Positions 47,095 to 56,187 are shown, counted from the first letter of the stretch. The stretch is 64,000 bases of DNA from Paraburkholderia sp. CNPSo 3274 (GCF_024206475.1 NZ_JAMBPR010000021.1:1-64000); one strand, 5' to 3'. Notes: generated by a model from the letters alone, not told the origin. Program-made: numbers and translations.

Positions 47095-47250
47095 ATGATC
47101 GAGGCGATGATCGAAGCAGCAATCAAGGCAACAAGCGGCGGGAGCGCGCCGCTCGCGCTCTGGCAGCAGCTGATCCAGCTCTGGGAGCTGATCGTGATGG
47201 TGTTGCGCTTCCTCTGGGAGCTGTTGAAGCTCCTCGGCGGCGGCGGTTGA
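47095..47250 (+). CDS. Putative 51-residue hydrophobic small protein
   Basis: ATG at 47095 (preceded by GGGAGCAAG) opens a frame ending in TGA at 47250. The product starts [18 protein letters not shown] and continues as a Leu/Trp-rich helix ([18 protein letters not shown], then [14 protein letters not shown]). The segment of about 30 residues is either one membrane helix or a strongly amphipathic helix with Trp at regular intervals. I do not recognise a family. It is followed 17 bp later by a methyltransferase gene on the same strand and is divergent from the chemoreceptor. A real small membrane protein is plausible; expression is unproven. Confidence 0.55.
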   Translation: MIEAMIEAAIKATSGGSAPLALWQQLIQLWELIVMVLRFLWELLKLLGGGG

Positions 47251-47267
47251 ACGACAAAGGGCAGACG

Positions 47268-48038
47268 ATGATCGACGATTCCACCCGGCGTTTTACCGAC
47301 CGGGTCGCAGACTACGTGAAATTCCGGCCGACCTATCCGCGCGAAGTGGCGACCTTCGTGCATGTGGAGTGCGGCATCGCGCCGGGTGCGTCCGTGGCCG
47401 ACATCGGCGCGGGCACAGGCCTTTCCACGAAACTCTTTCTCGACGCGGGCCATCCGGTCACGGCCGTCGAGCCGAACGCAGCCATGCGCGCTGCGGCGGA
47501 CGAACTGCTGGGCGGCTACAAAGGCTATCGCAGTGTGGCGGGCACGGCGGAGGCGACGACGCTCGAAGCCGCGAGCGTGGATCTCGTGAGCGCCGCGCAG
47601 GCGTTCCACTGGTTCCACAAGGCCGACGCGCAGCACGAATTCGCGCGCATCCTGAAGCCGCGCGGCAAGATCGTGCTGTTCTGGAACAGCCGCCTGCTCG
47701 AAGGCTCGGCGTTTCTGGCGGGCTACGAGGCGCTCCTGCAGCGTTTTTGCCCCGACTACGCGCGCGTGGCCGAAACCTATCCCGACTCGGCCGCGATGGC
47801 CGACTGGTTCGGCGATGGCTTCGAGCATCAGACCGTGTTCCCGAACGCGCAATGGCTCGACTTCGATGGCCTGCGCGGACGGCTGATGTCGTCGTCGTAC
47901 GCACCGCGCGCGGGCGATGAACGCCACGAGCCGATGCTCGCGGCGCTGCGCGAGCTGTTCGAGGCGACACAAAAGGACGGCACCGTGAACTTCGCCTACG
48001 AGACGCGCGTGTACGCCGGGCATCCGCAGCGCGTCTAG
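47268..48038 (+). CDS. Class I SAM-dependent methyltransferase
   Basis: A 256-residue methyltransferase of the Methyltransf_11/UbiE-like type. Motif I is [28 protein letters not shown], the motif II region is [39 protein letters not shown], and the N-terminal cap is [17 protein letters not shown]. The ATG at 47268 is preceded by AAAGGG; a TTG 21 bp upstream is a less likely start. The substrate is unknown. Its 3' end overlaps the convergent monooxygenase gene by 4 bp. Confidence 0.88.
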   Translation: MIDDSTRRFTDRVADYVKFRPTYPREVATFVHVECGIAPGASVADIGAGTGLSTKLFLDAGHPVTAVEPNAAMRAAADELLGGYKGYRSVAGTAEATTLEAASVDLVSAAQAFHWFHKADAQHEFARILKPRGKIVLFWNSRLLEGSAFLAGYEALLQRFCPDYARVAETYPDSAAMADWFGDGFEHQTVFPNAQWLDFDGLRGRLMSSSYAPRAGDERHEPMLAALRELFEATQKDGTVNFAYETRVYAGHPQRV

Positions 48039-49525
48039 CGCTCGAACGCGTAGTCTGCGGTGCGCACGCGGCGCGTTATGCGGCGGAACATGAACGTGAA
48101 GCCGGGCCATAGCGCGGTGTTCTTGCCCGCCTGCGTGAGGTAATAGCTGCGGCAGCCCGACTGCCACACCGTGCGCGCGAAGCGCGCTTGCACACGCGCG
48201 TTCCAGCTTTGCTGCGCCTCCGCGCGAACCTCCATCGTGCGGGCGCCCGAGCGCTGCAGCGCGAGGATGCAGGCCGCGATATAGGCGATATGCGACTCGA
48301 TCATGTAGATCATCGAGTTGTGCCCGAGCGCCGTATTCGGCCCGATCACGAAGAAGAAATTCGGGAAGCCCGCGACGCTCGCGCCGAGGTAGGCCTCGGG
48401 GCCGTCGCGCCGCCACGTCTCGCCCAGGTCCTGGCCGCCTGCGCCCGTCACCTGGAAAGGCGCGTCCACATCGTTGACCAGAAAGCCCGTGCCGCAGACG
48501 ATCGCGTCGTAAGGCCGATGGGTGCCGTCGGCGGTGACGATGCCATCGGCGACGACCTCGCGGATCGCGTCGGTCACCAGCTCGACGTTGGGCTGCGCGA
48601 GGGCAGGGTAGTAGTCGCTCGAGATCAGCACCCGCTTGCAGCCCAGCAGATAGTCGGGCGTGAGGCGCGCGCGCAGGTCGGGGTCTTTCACCTTGTGCGC
48701 GAGGTAGCTCAGCGCGAACTTCGTCGGCGCCTTGAGCAGGCGCGGCTCCACGGCGAAGCCGAGCGCACGCGATTCGTGCTGCCAGTAAATCCTGGCGCGC
48801 GCCACGCGTTGCGCGAAGGGCATGTGCCGATAAATCCAGCGCCAGCGTTCGCTGATGGCGCGGTCGCGCCGCGGCATGATCCACGGCGGCGTGCGCTGAA
48901 ACACCGTGAGCTGCGCCGCGCGCGGCTGGATATGCGGCACGAACTGGATCGCGCTCGCACCGGTGCCGATCACGGCGATGCGCTTGCCTTCGAGCGCGTA
49001 GTCGTGGTCCCAGCGCGCCGAGTGGAAGAGCTTGCCTTCGAAGCGCTCGATGCCCGCGATATGCGGCAGCGCCGGGCGCGAGAGCGGACCGTTCGCTGCG
49101 ATCACGATATCGGCTTCGATCGTCGTTAGCGCGCCGTCGCGTTCGATCTCCACTTGCCAGAAGCCGCGCGCCTCCAGGAAGCGCGCCGCGCGCACGCGCG
49201 AACGGTATTCGATGAAGCGCTCGACGTCGTACTTGTGCGCACAATGGCGCAGGTAGTCGAGAATTTCGTGCTGCGGCGCGAAGGTACGCGTCCAAGCCGG
49301 ATTCAGCTCGAACGAAAACGAGTAGAGGTGCGAAGGAATATCGCAAGCGGCGCCCGGATAGGCGTTGTCGCGCCAGGTGCCGCCGAGGCCTTCGGCTGCC
49401 TCGTAGATCGTGAACGATTCCACGCCCATGCGAAGCAGCCGGATCGCCATGCCGATCCCGGAAAAGCCGCCGCCGATGATGGCGATGCGCAGCGCGCCCC
49501 CGTTGCCGAGCGCTCCATTGGCCAT
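48035..49525 (-). CDS. FAD-dependent monooxygenase of the Baeyer-Villiger/FMO group
   Basis: A 496-residue class B flavoprotein monooxygenase. The FAD-binding GGGFSGIG is at residues 18-25 and GLGGTWRDNAYPGAACDIPSHLYSFSFE is the typical flavin-domain continuation. The Baeyer-Villiger fingerprint FEGKLFHSARWDHD is at residues 162-175, and the NADPH-binding GTGASA at 187-192. The GPNTALGHNSMIYMIESHIAYI segment is typical of the cyclohexanone/steroid-monooxygenase-like group. The likely reaction is oxygen insertion into a ketone; the substrate is unknown. A GGC-rich leader without strong ribosome-binding site precedes the ATG. Confidence 0.9.
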   Translation of the reverse strand: MANGALGNGGALRIAIIGGGFSGIGMAIRLLRMGVESFTIYEAAEGLGGTWRDNAYPGAACDIPSHLYSFSFELNPAWTRTFAPQHEILDYLRHCAHKYDVERFIEYRSRVRAARFLEARGFWQVEIERDGALTTIEADIVIAANGPLSRPALPHIAGIERFEGKLFHSARWDHDYALEGKRIAVIGTGASAIQFVPHIQPRAAQLTVFQRTPPWIMPRRDRAISERWRWIYRHMPFAQRVARARIYWQHESRALGFAVEPRLLKAPTKFALSYLAHKVKDPDLRARLTPDYLLGCKRVLISSDYYPALAQPNVELVTDAIREVVADGIVTADGTHRPYDAIVCGTGFLVNDVDAPFQVTGAGGQDLGETWRRDGPEAYLGASVAGFPNFFFVIGPNTALGHNSMIYMIESHIAYIAACILALQRSGARTMEVRAEAQQSWNARVQARFARTVWQSGCRSYYLTQAGKNTALWPGFTFMFRRITRRVRTADYAFER

Positions 49526-49582
49526 GTGTGCATCCGCCGTTATGTGTGATGTGCGATGGGCTGTGTTTTGCGCCGATGCAAA

Positions 49583-49605
49583 ACGGGCTCCGTAAAGGAG
49601 CCCGT
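49583..49605 (-). terminator. Terminator of the pspA-TPR transcript
   Basis: A perfect 9-bp stem (ACGGGCTCC / GGAGCCCGT) with a GTAAA loop. On the minus strand it is followed by TTTTGC, 40 bp past the TPR gene stop. Confidence 0.8.
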
Positions 49606-49644
49606 CGTTGCTTTAGCGGCGTGCGCTGGGGAAGGCTCAGGCGT

Positions 49645-50805
49645 TCAGGAGTTGTTCCAGTCGTCCGAGCTGTCGTTGCTGCCCATATCGACACCGCCGC
49701 CGCCCGAGCCGTCGTCCCAGTCGTTCGACCCCTGGCCGAAGTCGAGGCCGCCGCCATTATTGCCGTCGCGCTGAACCCGGCGGCCGTCGTCGTCGACAAA
49801 GACATCGCGCTCTATCACGCGGTCACGGCCATGGTTGAGTGCTTCGCCGAGCAGCACGCCCGTGAGCAGGCCACCCATGCCGCCCATGCCACCGCCGCCT
49901 TGCTGCACGATGACCTGCGGCGGTTGCTGCGGCGGCGCAGGCGGATACTGCGGCTGACGTCCAAATGCGGCGTCGGCTTCTCGCGCGTAGGTGGAGTTGC
50001 TGCCGTAGTCCGGCGCTGCAGGCTGCGCATTCGGATCGGGGCGGCCTTCGGCGCGCGCCTTGAGGCTCGCGAACTGGCGTTCGAGATCCTCGATCTCATA
50101 CGGCGGCCGCGGATTCGCGCTGTTCGAGAGCGTTTCGACCATGCTGCGCAACTGCGCTTCGAGTCCTTCGACTTCCTTTTCGAGCGCTTCGTGGCCGGGC
50201 GCGGTCGACAGCTTCACGTCGAGCTTGAGCGAACGCACGCCGTTGAGCAGCTCAGTGGCGCGCTTGAGCTGATCGCGGCGGTCGTCGCCGGCCTTCGCGT
50301 CTTCGGTGGACTTCGCGCGGCGCAGGGTCCAGCGCAGCACGAGCGCAATGCCGACCAACAAAATGGCGATACCAATCCACATGCCCATACCAGGACCTCG
50401 CTTTTGCGGCGCAGCCGCTTGTTGCTGCGCGAACGGGTTATCCGCGCTGCTCGTCTTCACAGCACCGGCGCGCGAGGCGTCGGACCGAATCTTTGCTTCG
50501 ACCTGCGCGAAACGTTGCGGCTGGGTGAAGCGGATTTGCGGGTCGAGCGACTTCGCTTGCTCGACCTGGGTGAGCGCGTCGCTGTAACGACCTTCGCGGT
50601 CGAGCACCTGGGCGTAGAGGTAATGAGCGCGAGCGTTGTCCGGGTGCGCCTGCAGGACTTCGGTCAGGCCGGAGTCGGCGCGCTGCCAGTCGCCCTGGGA
50701 CATCGCGGATTCGATCTGCTGCACGCCAGGCACGGCGAACGCAACGCCGCCCGTGAAGGCGAGCGACGCGACAGCGATGCTTGCAGCGGCAAGAAACTTT
50801 TTCAT
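49645..50805 (-). CDS. Membrane-anchored TPR protein with Gly/Asp-rich tail (PspA-linked)
   Basis: A 386-residue protein with, in order, a signal peptide (MKKFLAAASIAVASLAFTGGVAFA) and one to two TPR-like repeats at about 25-95 (SAMSQGDWQRADSGLTEVLQAHPDNARAHYLYAQVLDREGRYSDALTQVEQAKSLDP). A single transmembrane helix follows at about 138-158 (MGMWIGIAILLVGIALVLRW), then a coiled-coil stretch (LEKEVEGLEAQLRSMVETL). The tail is rich in Gly, Asp, Gln and Pro and ends SSDDWNNS. I know no named family. It follows the pspA-like gene by 130 bp on the same strand, which suggests a membrane-stress partner. Confidence 0.8.
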   Translation of the reverse strand: MKKFLAAASIAVASLAFTGGVAFAVPGVQQIESAMSQGDWQRADSGLTEVLQAHPDNARAHYLYAQVLDREGRYSDALTQVEQAKSLDPQIRFTQPQRFAQVEAKIRSDASRAGAVKTSSADNPFAQQQAAAPQKRGPGMGMWIGIAILLVGIALVLRWTLRRAKSTEDAKAGDDRRDQLKRATELLNGVRSLKLDVKLSTAPGHEALEKEVEGLEAQLRSMVETLSNSANPRPPYEIEDLERQFASLKARAEGRPDPNAQPAAPDYGSNSTYAREADAAFGRQPQYPPAPPQQPPQVIVQQGGGGMGGMGGLLTGVLLGEALNHGRDRVIERDVFVDDDGRRVQRDGNNGGGLDFGQGSNDWDDGSGGGGVDMGSNDSSDDWNNS

Positions 50806-50935
50806 GTTGCAGGCCGGGCGGATTGACGCCCGTCTCCATGGCATTCGATACGGGGATGCGGCGCTCTCGGGCGCCTGCGGACCATGCCGCCAGCACGGAC
50901 CATGCCGCGCCGCATCCAGCACTCCGGCGCGCTGC

Positions 50936-51616
50936 TTACTGTGCCGGCGTGTTCATCTGCTTCTTGAGCGCCTCGAGGCGCTCGTCTACCGACGGACCCT
51001 TGTTGAGCGCCGCGAGCTTGTCTTCGAGCGCCTTGCCGCTCGACTGGTCGGACGAATTCAGGCGGGCGTCCGAGCGTGCGTTCGACAGCGCGACCTTCTC
51101 TTCCAGCTTCTGGAAGTCGCCATCGAGATTCTTCCCGCCGATGCCACCCAGCGCCGTGGCCGCGACATCCTTCGCCTGGGCGATCTGCTGCTTCGCCTGC
51201 AGGATGTTCGAGCGCGCGTTCAGATCGTTGCGGCGCTGGCGCATGTCGTCGATCTGCTGCTTCAGTTGATCGACCGACGGTTCGAGCTTCGCGAGTTCGC
51301 CCGCGAGCGCGTCGCGTTCGGCTTCGGCGGTTTGCTGCGCGCCGAGCGCTTCGCGTGCGAGCGCTTCGTCGCCCGATTGCAGCGCGCGCTTCGCGCCGTC
51401 TTCGTACTTCTTCGCCTTGTCGGCGGCCACGTCGCGCTTGCTTTGCTGTGTCGCGACCTGCGCCTGGATCTCGACGAGCGAGTTCTCCGCGCGGGCGATG
51501 CTGTCGTCGAGCTCACGCACGATCTGGCGCGCGTCGCGCGACGGATCCTGCACCGAGTCGGCCGCGTCGTTGAGCAGGCCCTTGACGGTGCGGGAGATGG
51601 AGTCGAAAAGCGACAT
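50936..51616 (-). CDS. PspA/IM30 family membrane-stress protein
   Basis: A 226-residue, almost entirely alpha-helical coiled-coil protein of the PspA/Vipp1 (ESCRT-III-like) family. It opens MSLFDSISRTVKGLLNDAADSVQDPSRDARQIVRELDDSIARAENSL with the amphipathic N-terminal helix that binds membranes. A long coiled-coil hairpin (QSKRDVAADKAKKYEDGAKRALQSGDEALAREAL) follows. No pspF, pspB or pspC is nearby. The start at 51616 follows CTGGAGGAATTC. The 397-bp gap upstream (51617-52013) contains no gene or obvious sigma-54 site that I can support. Confidence 0.88.
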   Translation of the reverse strand: MSLFDSISRTVKGLLNDAADSVQDPSRDARQIVRELDDSIARAENSLVEIQAQVATQQSKRDVAADKAKKYEDGAKRALQSGDEALAREALGAQQTAEAERDALAGELAKLEPSVDQLKQQIDDMRQRRNDLNARSNILQAKQQIAQAKDVAATALGGIGGKNLDGDFQKLEEKVALSNARSDARLNSSDQSSGKALEDKLAALNKGPSVDERLEALKKQMNTPAQ

Positions 51617-52013
51617 GAATTCCTCCAGTGAAATGAGATCGGCCATGGTGGGCCGAGGTGCGTGCATGCGGTTGGGTTTCACGCGCCAGCCGGCTGCCAA
51701 ATGGCTGATCCATCTGCCAGCTTACGCCGCTTTGCGCCGGGCGCCCATGCACGGCGCAAATCGGGGCGAGTGCGGCAATTGCAATAGCGTGAACGGGTTT
51801 TCTTGCACGCGTGTGTTCATCAGAACGGGGCCCGGCTGCGCCGCTCGAAGCACCGCTGCAGGCCGGGCGCCGCCATCGATCGCGGATATTACACCACGGG
51901 CCGTCTTAAAAGGGACTTAAAGGAATTGGGCCCGCACGGCGCTCGCGGGCGCGTGTGTAAGCGGGCGTTAAGCCGACTGTGACGTGGGTAGGGCGGCGCG
52001 GACGCGGCCCGTG

Positions 52014-52667
52014 TCAGGCGTATTTGCCTCCTTCGGGCGCGGCGTCGTCGCTGCGGGCTTCGTCGCGTGGATCGCTTACGTCGCGCCGCGAGCGTGCGAA
52101 GGGCGCCGAGCTCAGCGGCTGCAGCGGTTCATTGTCGAGCGATTGCGCAGCGGCCGCGTCGAGTGCGGCGCTTTCCGCTGCGGCGGCCGCTTCGGCGCTC
52201 AGTCGGGCGACAGCCTGGGCGATTTCGCGCGCGGCATGACTCACGTCCGCCTCGTCGGTGTGCGCGGCGGGCAGGGGCGCGATTGGCGCCTGAGGCGTTT
52301 CCTTTTGGGTGGCGTCATCGTGAATGGCCGCTGCCGCTTCGCTATCCTTTTGCGCGTTGGCGTTCGCTTCGTTCGCGCCGATGGCCGTTGCCGCGCCCGC
52401 GGGCGGCCGGATCGCGCCCGAACGGCCTGCGCGCAGCGGCTTCGCCGCCTTTTGGAGCACCTGGGCGAGGGCGTCGGGCTGACGCGGCGCGTTGAGCCTG
52501 TCGACGATGCTCGCGGCCTTCACCTGATCGCTCGTGGCGCTGAACGCGATCACGGCACGGCGCATGAGTTCGCTGAGGCTGATGCCAAGCTCGTCGGCGG
52601 TGGCGGAGATCGCGCGCTTTTGCGCGGGCGTAACGAAGACGACGATGCGTTCGCTGGGCTTGTTCAT
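52014..52667 (-). CDS. Ribbon-helix-helix-like protein with low-complexity Ala-rich tail
   Basis: Not assigned to a named family. The first 60 residues (RIVVFVTPAQKRAISATADELGISLSELMRRAVIAFS) look like a ribbon-helix-helix or MobC-type DNA-binding fold: a short beta strand, helix, turn, helix. The remaining 150 residues are Ala/Asp/Glu-rich and probably disordered or a long weak helix (EIAQAVARLSAEAAAAAESAALDAAAAQS). No strong ribosome-binding site precedes the ATG. It could be a small nucleoid or regulatory protein; the function is unknown. Confidence 0.65.
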   Translation of the reverse strand: MNKPSERIVVFVTPAQKRAISATADELGISLSELMRRAVIAFSATSDQVKAASIVDRLNAPRQPDALAQVLQKAAKPLRAGRSGAIRPPAGAATAIGANEANANAQKDSEAAAAIHDDATQKETPQAPIAPLPAAHTDEADVSHAAREIAQAVARLSAEAAAAAESAALDAAAAQSLDNEPLQPLSSAPFARSRRDVSDPRDEARSDDAAPEGGKYA

Positions 52668-52884
52668 GATCGACGGGCCGTTGGGTCGGCTTCGTATGAC
52701 GTCGGTTTGCCTGCCTGCGCAACAGCTTTTTGTAAGAATGGATGCGTGCTCGCCTGGGCGCGGACAGGGGCGTGTAGCAGATCTTTCATCATAAGACGAG
52801 TGCGCCGATGCGCAATTGGAAGGTGCGCGGATAGGAACAACCCTGCCTGCAAGAATCTGCCGTCAAGAGCTGATCGGCGTCTAA

Positions 52885-52912
52885 TTGTCACGCGACAAAT
52901 GGCGTAATTACG
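52885..52912. promoter_or_regulatory. Two adjacent palindromes in the gap upstream of the PBP gene
   Basis: TTGTCACGCGACAA (5-bp arms, 4-bp spacer) and, 4 bp later, CGTAATTACG. They lie about 220 bp upstream of the RHH-like gene start on its far side and 355 bp before the PBP gene. The 599-bp divergent region 52668-53266 has no credible gene. A possible -10 (TAGAAT) for the PBP gene lies at 53036-53041. Operators are suspected from symmetry only. Confidence 0.35.
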
Positions 52913-53266
52913 AAATGTTTCGCGCATAAAGCCACGAACGACGCAACCGAGCGCCGAGCCCCTAAAAAGTCGGGCAGGAAGCGTTTCCCAAGAAACTCTT
53001 ACAAAAAAAGCGCGACCCGGCGCCCGCGATTTCTTTAGAATGCGCTGTTACATTTCGCGAATGGCGCCTGAACAGGCGTGTATTCGCCTGTGGCGTGCCG
53101 TAGTGCGCGCCGCGCGGCCGGACGGGGGCGTTGCCGGTCGCGCCGCGTCGCCGGGATTGAGCCGGCGACGTCGTATGCCGCATTGGCGCCATGACGCCGT
53201 GGTCGAGATCCATGCGCGCGAGTTGCGCGCAGCCGGCGCGCGCGAGACGCGTCCATCATTCCAGTC

Positions 53267-55795
53267 ATGCCTATCATCAAACGACCGCCTTCACCGCAGT
53301 ACCCGAACGAAGATCGGGAACCCTCCTTCAACAACGGACGCCAGCCGCCTCGCCGGCCTGAATCGGGCGATGAGTCCGGCGGCAACGGGCCGCGCGATGG
53401 GAGCCCGAAGCGGCGCTCCATCGGCACCACGCTCGCGCTCTGGTTCGTCGGCCTGATCGGCACGCTCTGCGTGGTCGGTGCGCTGCTCTTGGGCTACGCG
53501 CTCGTCGTGATGGGACCGCAACTGCCATCGCTCGACGCGCTCACCAACTATCAGCCCAAGGTGCCGCTGCGCATCTATACCGCCGATCACGTGCTGATCG
53601 GCGAGTTCGGCGAAGAGCGGCGCCAACTCGTGCGCTTCCAGGACATTCCGGACATCCAGAAGAAGGCTGTGCTCGCCATCGAGGACTACCGGTTCTACGA
53701 GCACGGCGGCGTGGACTTCATCGGCATCCTGCGCGCGGGCGTGGCCGACCTGATGCACGGCGGCGCCTCGCAGGGCGCGAGCACGATCACGATGCAGGTC
53801 GCGCGCAACTTCTTCCTTTCGAGCGAGAAGACCTATACGCGGAAGGTCTACGAGATGCTGCTCGCCTACAAGATCGAGCGCGCGCTCACGAAGGACCAGA
53901 TTCTCGAGCTGTACATGAACCAGATTTATCTGGGTCAGCGCGCCTACGGTTTTTCGGCGGCGGCGCGCGTGTACTTCGGCAAGGACCTGAAGGACATCAC
54001 GGTGGCCCAGGCGGCGATGCTCGCGGGTCTGCCGAAGGCGCCTTCGGCGTATAACCCGATCGTCAATCCGCACCGCGCGAAGATTCGCCAGGAGTACATC
54101 CTCAAGCGCATGCTCGACCTCGGCTACATCACGCAAGCGCAGTACGACGAAGCGATCAAGGAGCCGTTGCAGACGAAGACGGCCGGCACCGAGTATAACG
54201 TGCACGCCGAATATGTCGCGGAAATGGTGCGCCAGATGATGTATGCGCAGTACAAGGACGAGACCTATACGCGCGGCCTCACGGTGACGACGACGATCGA
54301 TTCGGCCGACCAGGACGCCGCGTACGCGGCCGTGCGCAAGGGCGTGATGGACTACGAGCGCCGCCACGGTTATCGCGGACCGGAAGGCTTCGTGCAACTG
54401 CCCGCCGACGGCGACGACCGCGAACAGGCCATCGAAGACGCGCTCACCGATCACCCTGACAACGGCGACCTCGTCTCGGCGGTCGTGACCGACGCGGGGC
54501 CGAAGTCGGTGACGGCGCAACAACTCGACGGCACCTCGGTGACGGTGACGGGCGAGGGCCTGCGCTTCGTCGCGGCCGCGCTCTCGCCGCGCGCCTCGCA
54601 GGCGCTGCACATTCGGCCCGGCTCGATCGTGCGCCTGATGGAAGACGCAAAGGGCAACTGGCAGATCACGCAGCTGCCGCAGGTCGAAGGCGCGCTCGTC
54701 TCGCTCACGCCGCAGGACGGCGCGATCCGTGCGTTGATCGGCGGCTTCGACTTCAACAAGAACAAGTTCAATCACATCACGCAGGCATGGCGTCAGCCGG
54801 GCTCGAGCTTCAAGCCGTTCATCTACTCGGCTTCGCTGGAAAAGGGCCTCGGACCGGCGACGATCATCAACGACGCGCCCCTGTACTTCCCCCCCAGCAC
54901 GCCGGGCGGCGATGCGTGGGAGCCGAAGGACGACGACCAGCCCGAAGGGCCGATGTCGATGCGCCTCGCGCTGCAGAAGTCGAAGAACCTCGTGTCGATC
55001 CGCATCCTCTCGTACATCGGCACGAAGTACGCGCAGGACTACGTGACGCAGCGCTTTGGCTTCGACGCCGACAAGACCCCGCCGTACCTGCCGATGGCGC
55101 TCGGCGCGGGCCTCGTCACGCCGCTGCAGTCGGCGGGCGCGTATAGCGTGTTCGCGAACGGCGGCTATCGCATCAATCCGTATCTGATCGCCGAAGTGGA
55201 CGACGCGCACGGCCAGCCGGTCCTGCGCGCGCAGCCGCTGGTGGCGGGCCAGAATGCGCCGCAAACGCTTTCACCGCGCAACGCGTTCGTGATGAACAGC
55301 CTGCTGCACTCGGTGGCGACGGCGGGCACGGGCGCAGGCACCAATGTGCTCCATCGCAACGACTTGCAGGGCAAGACCGGTACCACCAACGACGCCAAGG
55401 ACGGCTGGTTCGCGGGTTATCAGCGCACGCTGGTCGCCGTGGCGTGGATGGGTTACGACCAGCCGAAGAGTCTCGGCAGCCGCGAATTCGGCGCGCAGCT
55501 CGCGTTGCCGATCTGGGTGGAGTACATGCAGCGTGCGCTGCGCGGCGTGCCGCAGGAAGAGCCGGCGATGCCCGAGGGCCTCACGACGATCAACGACGAA
55601 CTGTACTTCTCGGACATGACGCCGGGTAACGGTTTCGTGGCGAGCATCGGTCTGGACTCGGCGAATCCGGCAGGTGCTGCGAGCGATGCGAGCGGCGCGA
55701 CCGGCAGCATGGGTCCGGGCGGCATGACACCACCGAGCGTGACCACGACGGAGAAGAAGCAGATCATGGATCTGTTCGAGTCGAACAAGCCTTGA
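53267..55795 (+). CDS. mrcA: Class A penicillin-binding protein (PBP1A family)
   Basis: An 842-residue bifunctional murein synthase. A hydrophilic Pro/Arg-rich cytosolic N-terminus of about 45 residues precedes one membrane anchor (LWFVGLIGTLCVVGALLLGY). The glycosyltransferase domain has the catalytic Glu139 in AIEDYRFYEHGG and GASTITMQVARNFFLS. An OB-like insert follows, then the transpeptidase domain with Ser513 of SSFK, SKN (SKNLVSIR) and KTGT at residues 703-706. All catalytic motifs are intact. The usual Burkholderia mrcA neighbours (cyaY, lysA, pil genes) are absent, so it may be a second PBP1A copy; I cannot decide that from this window. Confidence 0.93.
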   Translation: MPIIKRPPSPQYPNEDREPSFNNGRQPPRRPESGDESGGNGPRDGSPKRRSIGTTLALWFVGLIGTLCVVGALLLGYALVVMGPQLPSLDALTNYQPKVPLRIYTADHVLIGEFGEERRQLVRFQDIPDIQKKAVLAIEDYRFYEHGGVDFIGILRAGVADLMHGGASQGASTITMQVARNFFLSSEKTYTRKVYEMLLAYKIERALTKDQILELYMNQIYLGQRAYGFSAAARVYFGKDLKDITVAQAAMLAGLPKAPSAYNPIVNPHRAKIRQEYILKRMLDLGYITQAQYDEAIKEPLQTKTAGTEYNVHAEYVAEMVRQMMYAQYKDETYTRGLTVTTTIDSADQDAAYAAVRKGVMDYERRHGYRGPEGFVQLPADGDDREQAIEDALTDHPDNGDLVSAVVTDAGPKSVTAQQLDGTSVTVTGEGLRFVAAALSPRASQALHIRPGSIVRLMEDAKGNWQITQLPQVEGALVSLTPQDGAIRALIGGFDFNKNKFNHITQAWRQPGSSFKPFIYSASLEKGLGPATIINDAPLYFPPSTPGGDAWEPKDDDQPEGPMSMRLALQKSKNLVSIRILSYIGTKYAQDYVTQRFGFDADKTPPYLPMALGAGLVTPLQSAGAYSVFANGGYRINPYLIAEVDDAHGQPVLRAQPLVAGQNAPQTLSPRNAFVMNSLLHSVATAGTGAGTNVLHRNDLQGKTGTTNDAKDGWFAGYQRTLVAVAWMGYDQPKSLGSREFGAQLALPIWVEYMQRALRGVPQEEPAMPEGLTTINDELYFSDMTPGNGFVASIGLDSANPAGAASDASGATGSMGPGGMTPPSVTTTEKKQIMDLFESNKP

Positions 55796-55821
55796 TTCTG
55801 GGTTGGTGAGTTCTGCAGGAT

Positions 55822-55860
55822 AAACACGGCGCGTCGGCAACGGCGCGCCGTGTTTTGTTT
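55822..55860 (+). terminator. Rho-independent terminator after the PBP gene
   Basis: A perfect 12-bp stem (AAACACGGCGCG / CGCGCCGTGTTT) is followed by TGTTTGG. Confidence 0.88.
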
Positions 55861-55911
55861 GGTGAGCAGAATATCCTTGTGCGCCAAGGAGTTGGTTGAG
55901 CTTTTCAGGGC

Positions 55912-55968
55912 TTTTCCACAGGGCTGTCAACGAAATCTGTGGGTAACTCTCGCGCCGACTTTTCCACA
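55912..55968. promoter_or_regulatory. Cluster of three DnaA-box-like sequences
   Basis: TTTTCCACA (55912-55920), TGTGGGTAA (55938-55946, reverse orientation) and TTTTCCACA (55960-55968) each differ by one base from TTATCCACA. They sit in a 390-bp gene-free stretch (55796-56187) that is noticeably more AT-rich than its surroundings. There is no replication gene nearby, so this is not proposed as an origin. Confidence 0.35.
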
Positions 55969-56187
55969 GTTTTTGTTGAAGCCCCTGTTCATAACCCTGG
56001 GATATCGAAGCTAACTGCCTGACGCCAAAGGCTTTGTACGCAGACGAGCGGTATGAGGCATCGCGCTTCAAAACACGCTGTCATCACGCAGTCCGAAGGT
56101 TTGGCTGTGCGAACCGCGCGAATACGTGACGGCCTGAATATGCAGGAATACGAATGGCCCTATGGTAGTGAAGCGCGGAGATGAGGG

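Noticed and set aside
47025..49805. 926-codon minus-strand open frame
   Set aside because: It spans the methyltransferase in antisense and the monooxygenase in a shifted frame. The monooxygenase frame carries all the conserved motifs instead.
51617..52013. Sigma-54 promoter upstream of the pspA-like gene
   Set aside because: TGGCA-like strings occur, but none has the GC element at the required spacing, and no pspF activator gene is present.
53291..55264. 657-codon minus-strand open frame
   Set aside because: It is antisense to the class A PBP, which has every catalytic motif in its own frame.
55912..55968. Replication origin
   Set aside because: Only three imperfect DnaA-box-like sites, with no dnaA, rpmH, parAB or repA nearby and no extended AT-rich unwinding element.
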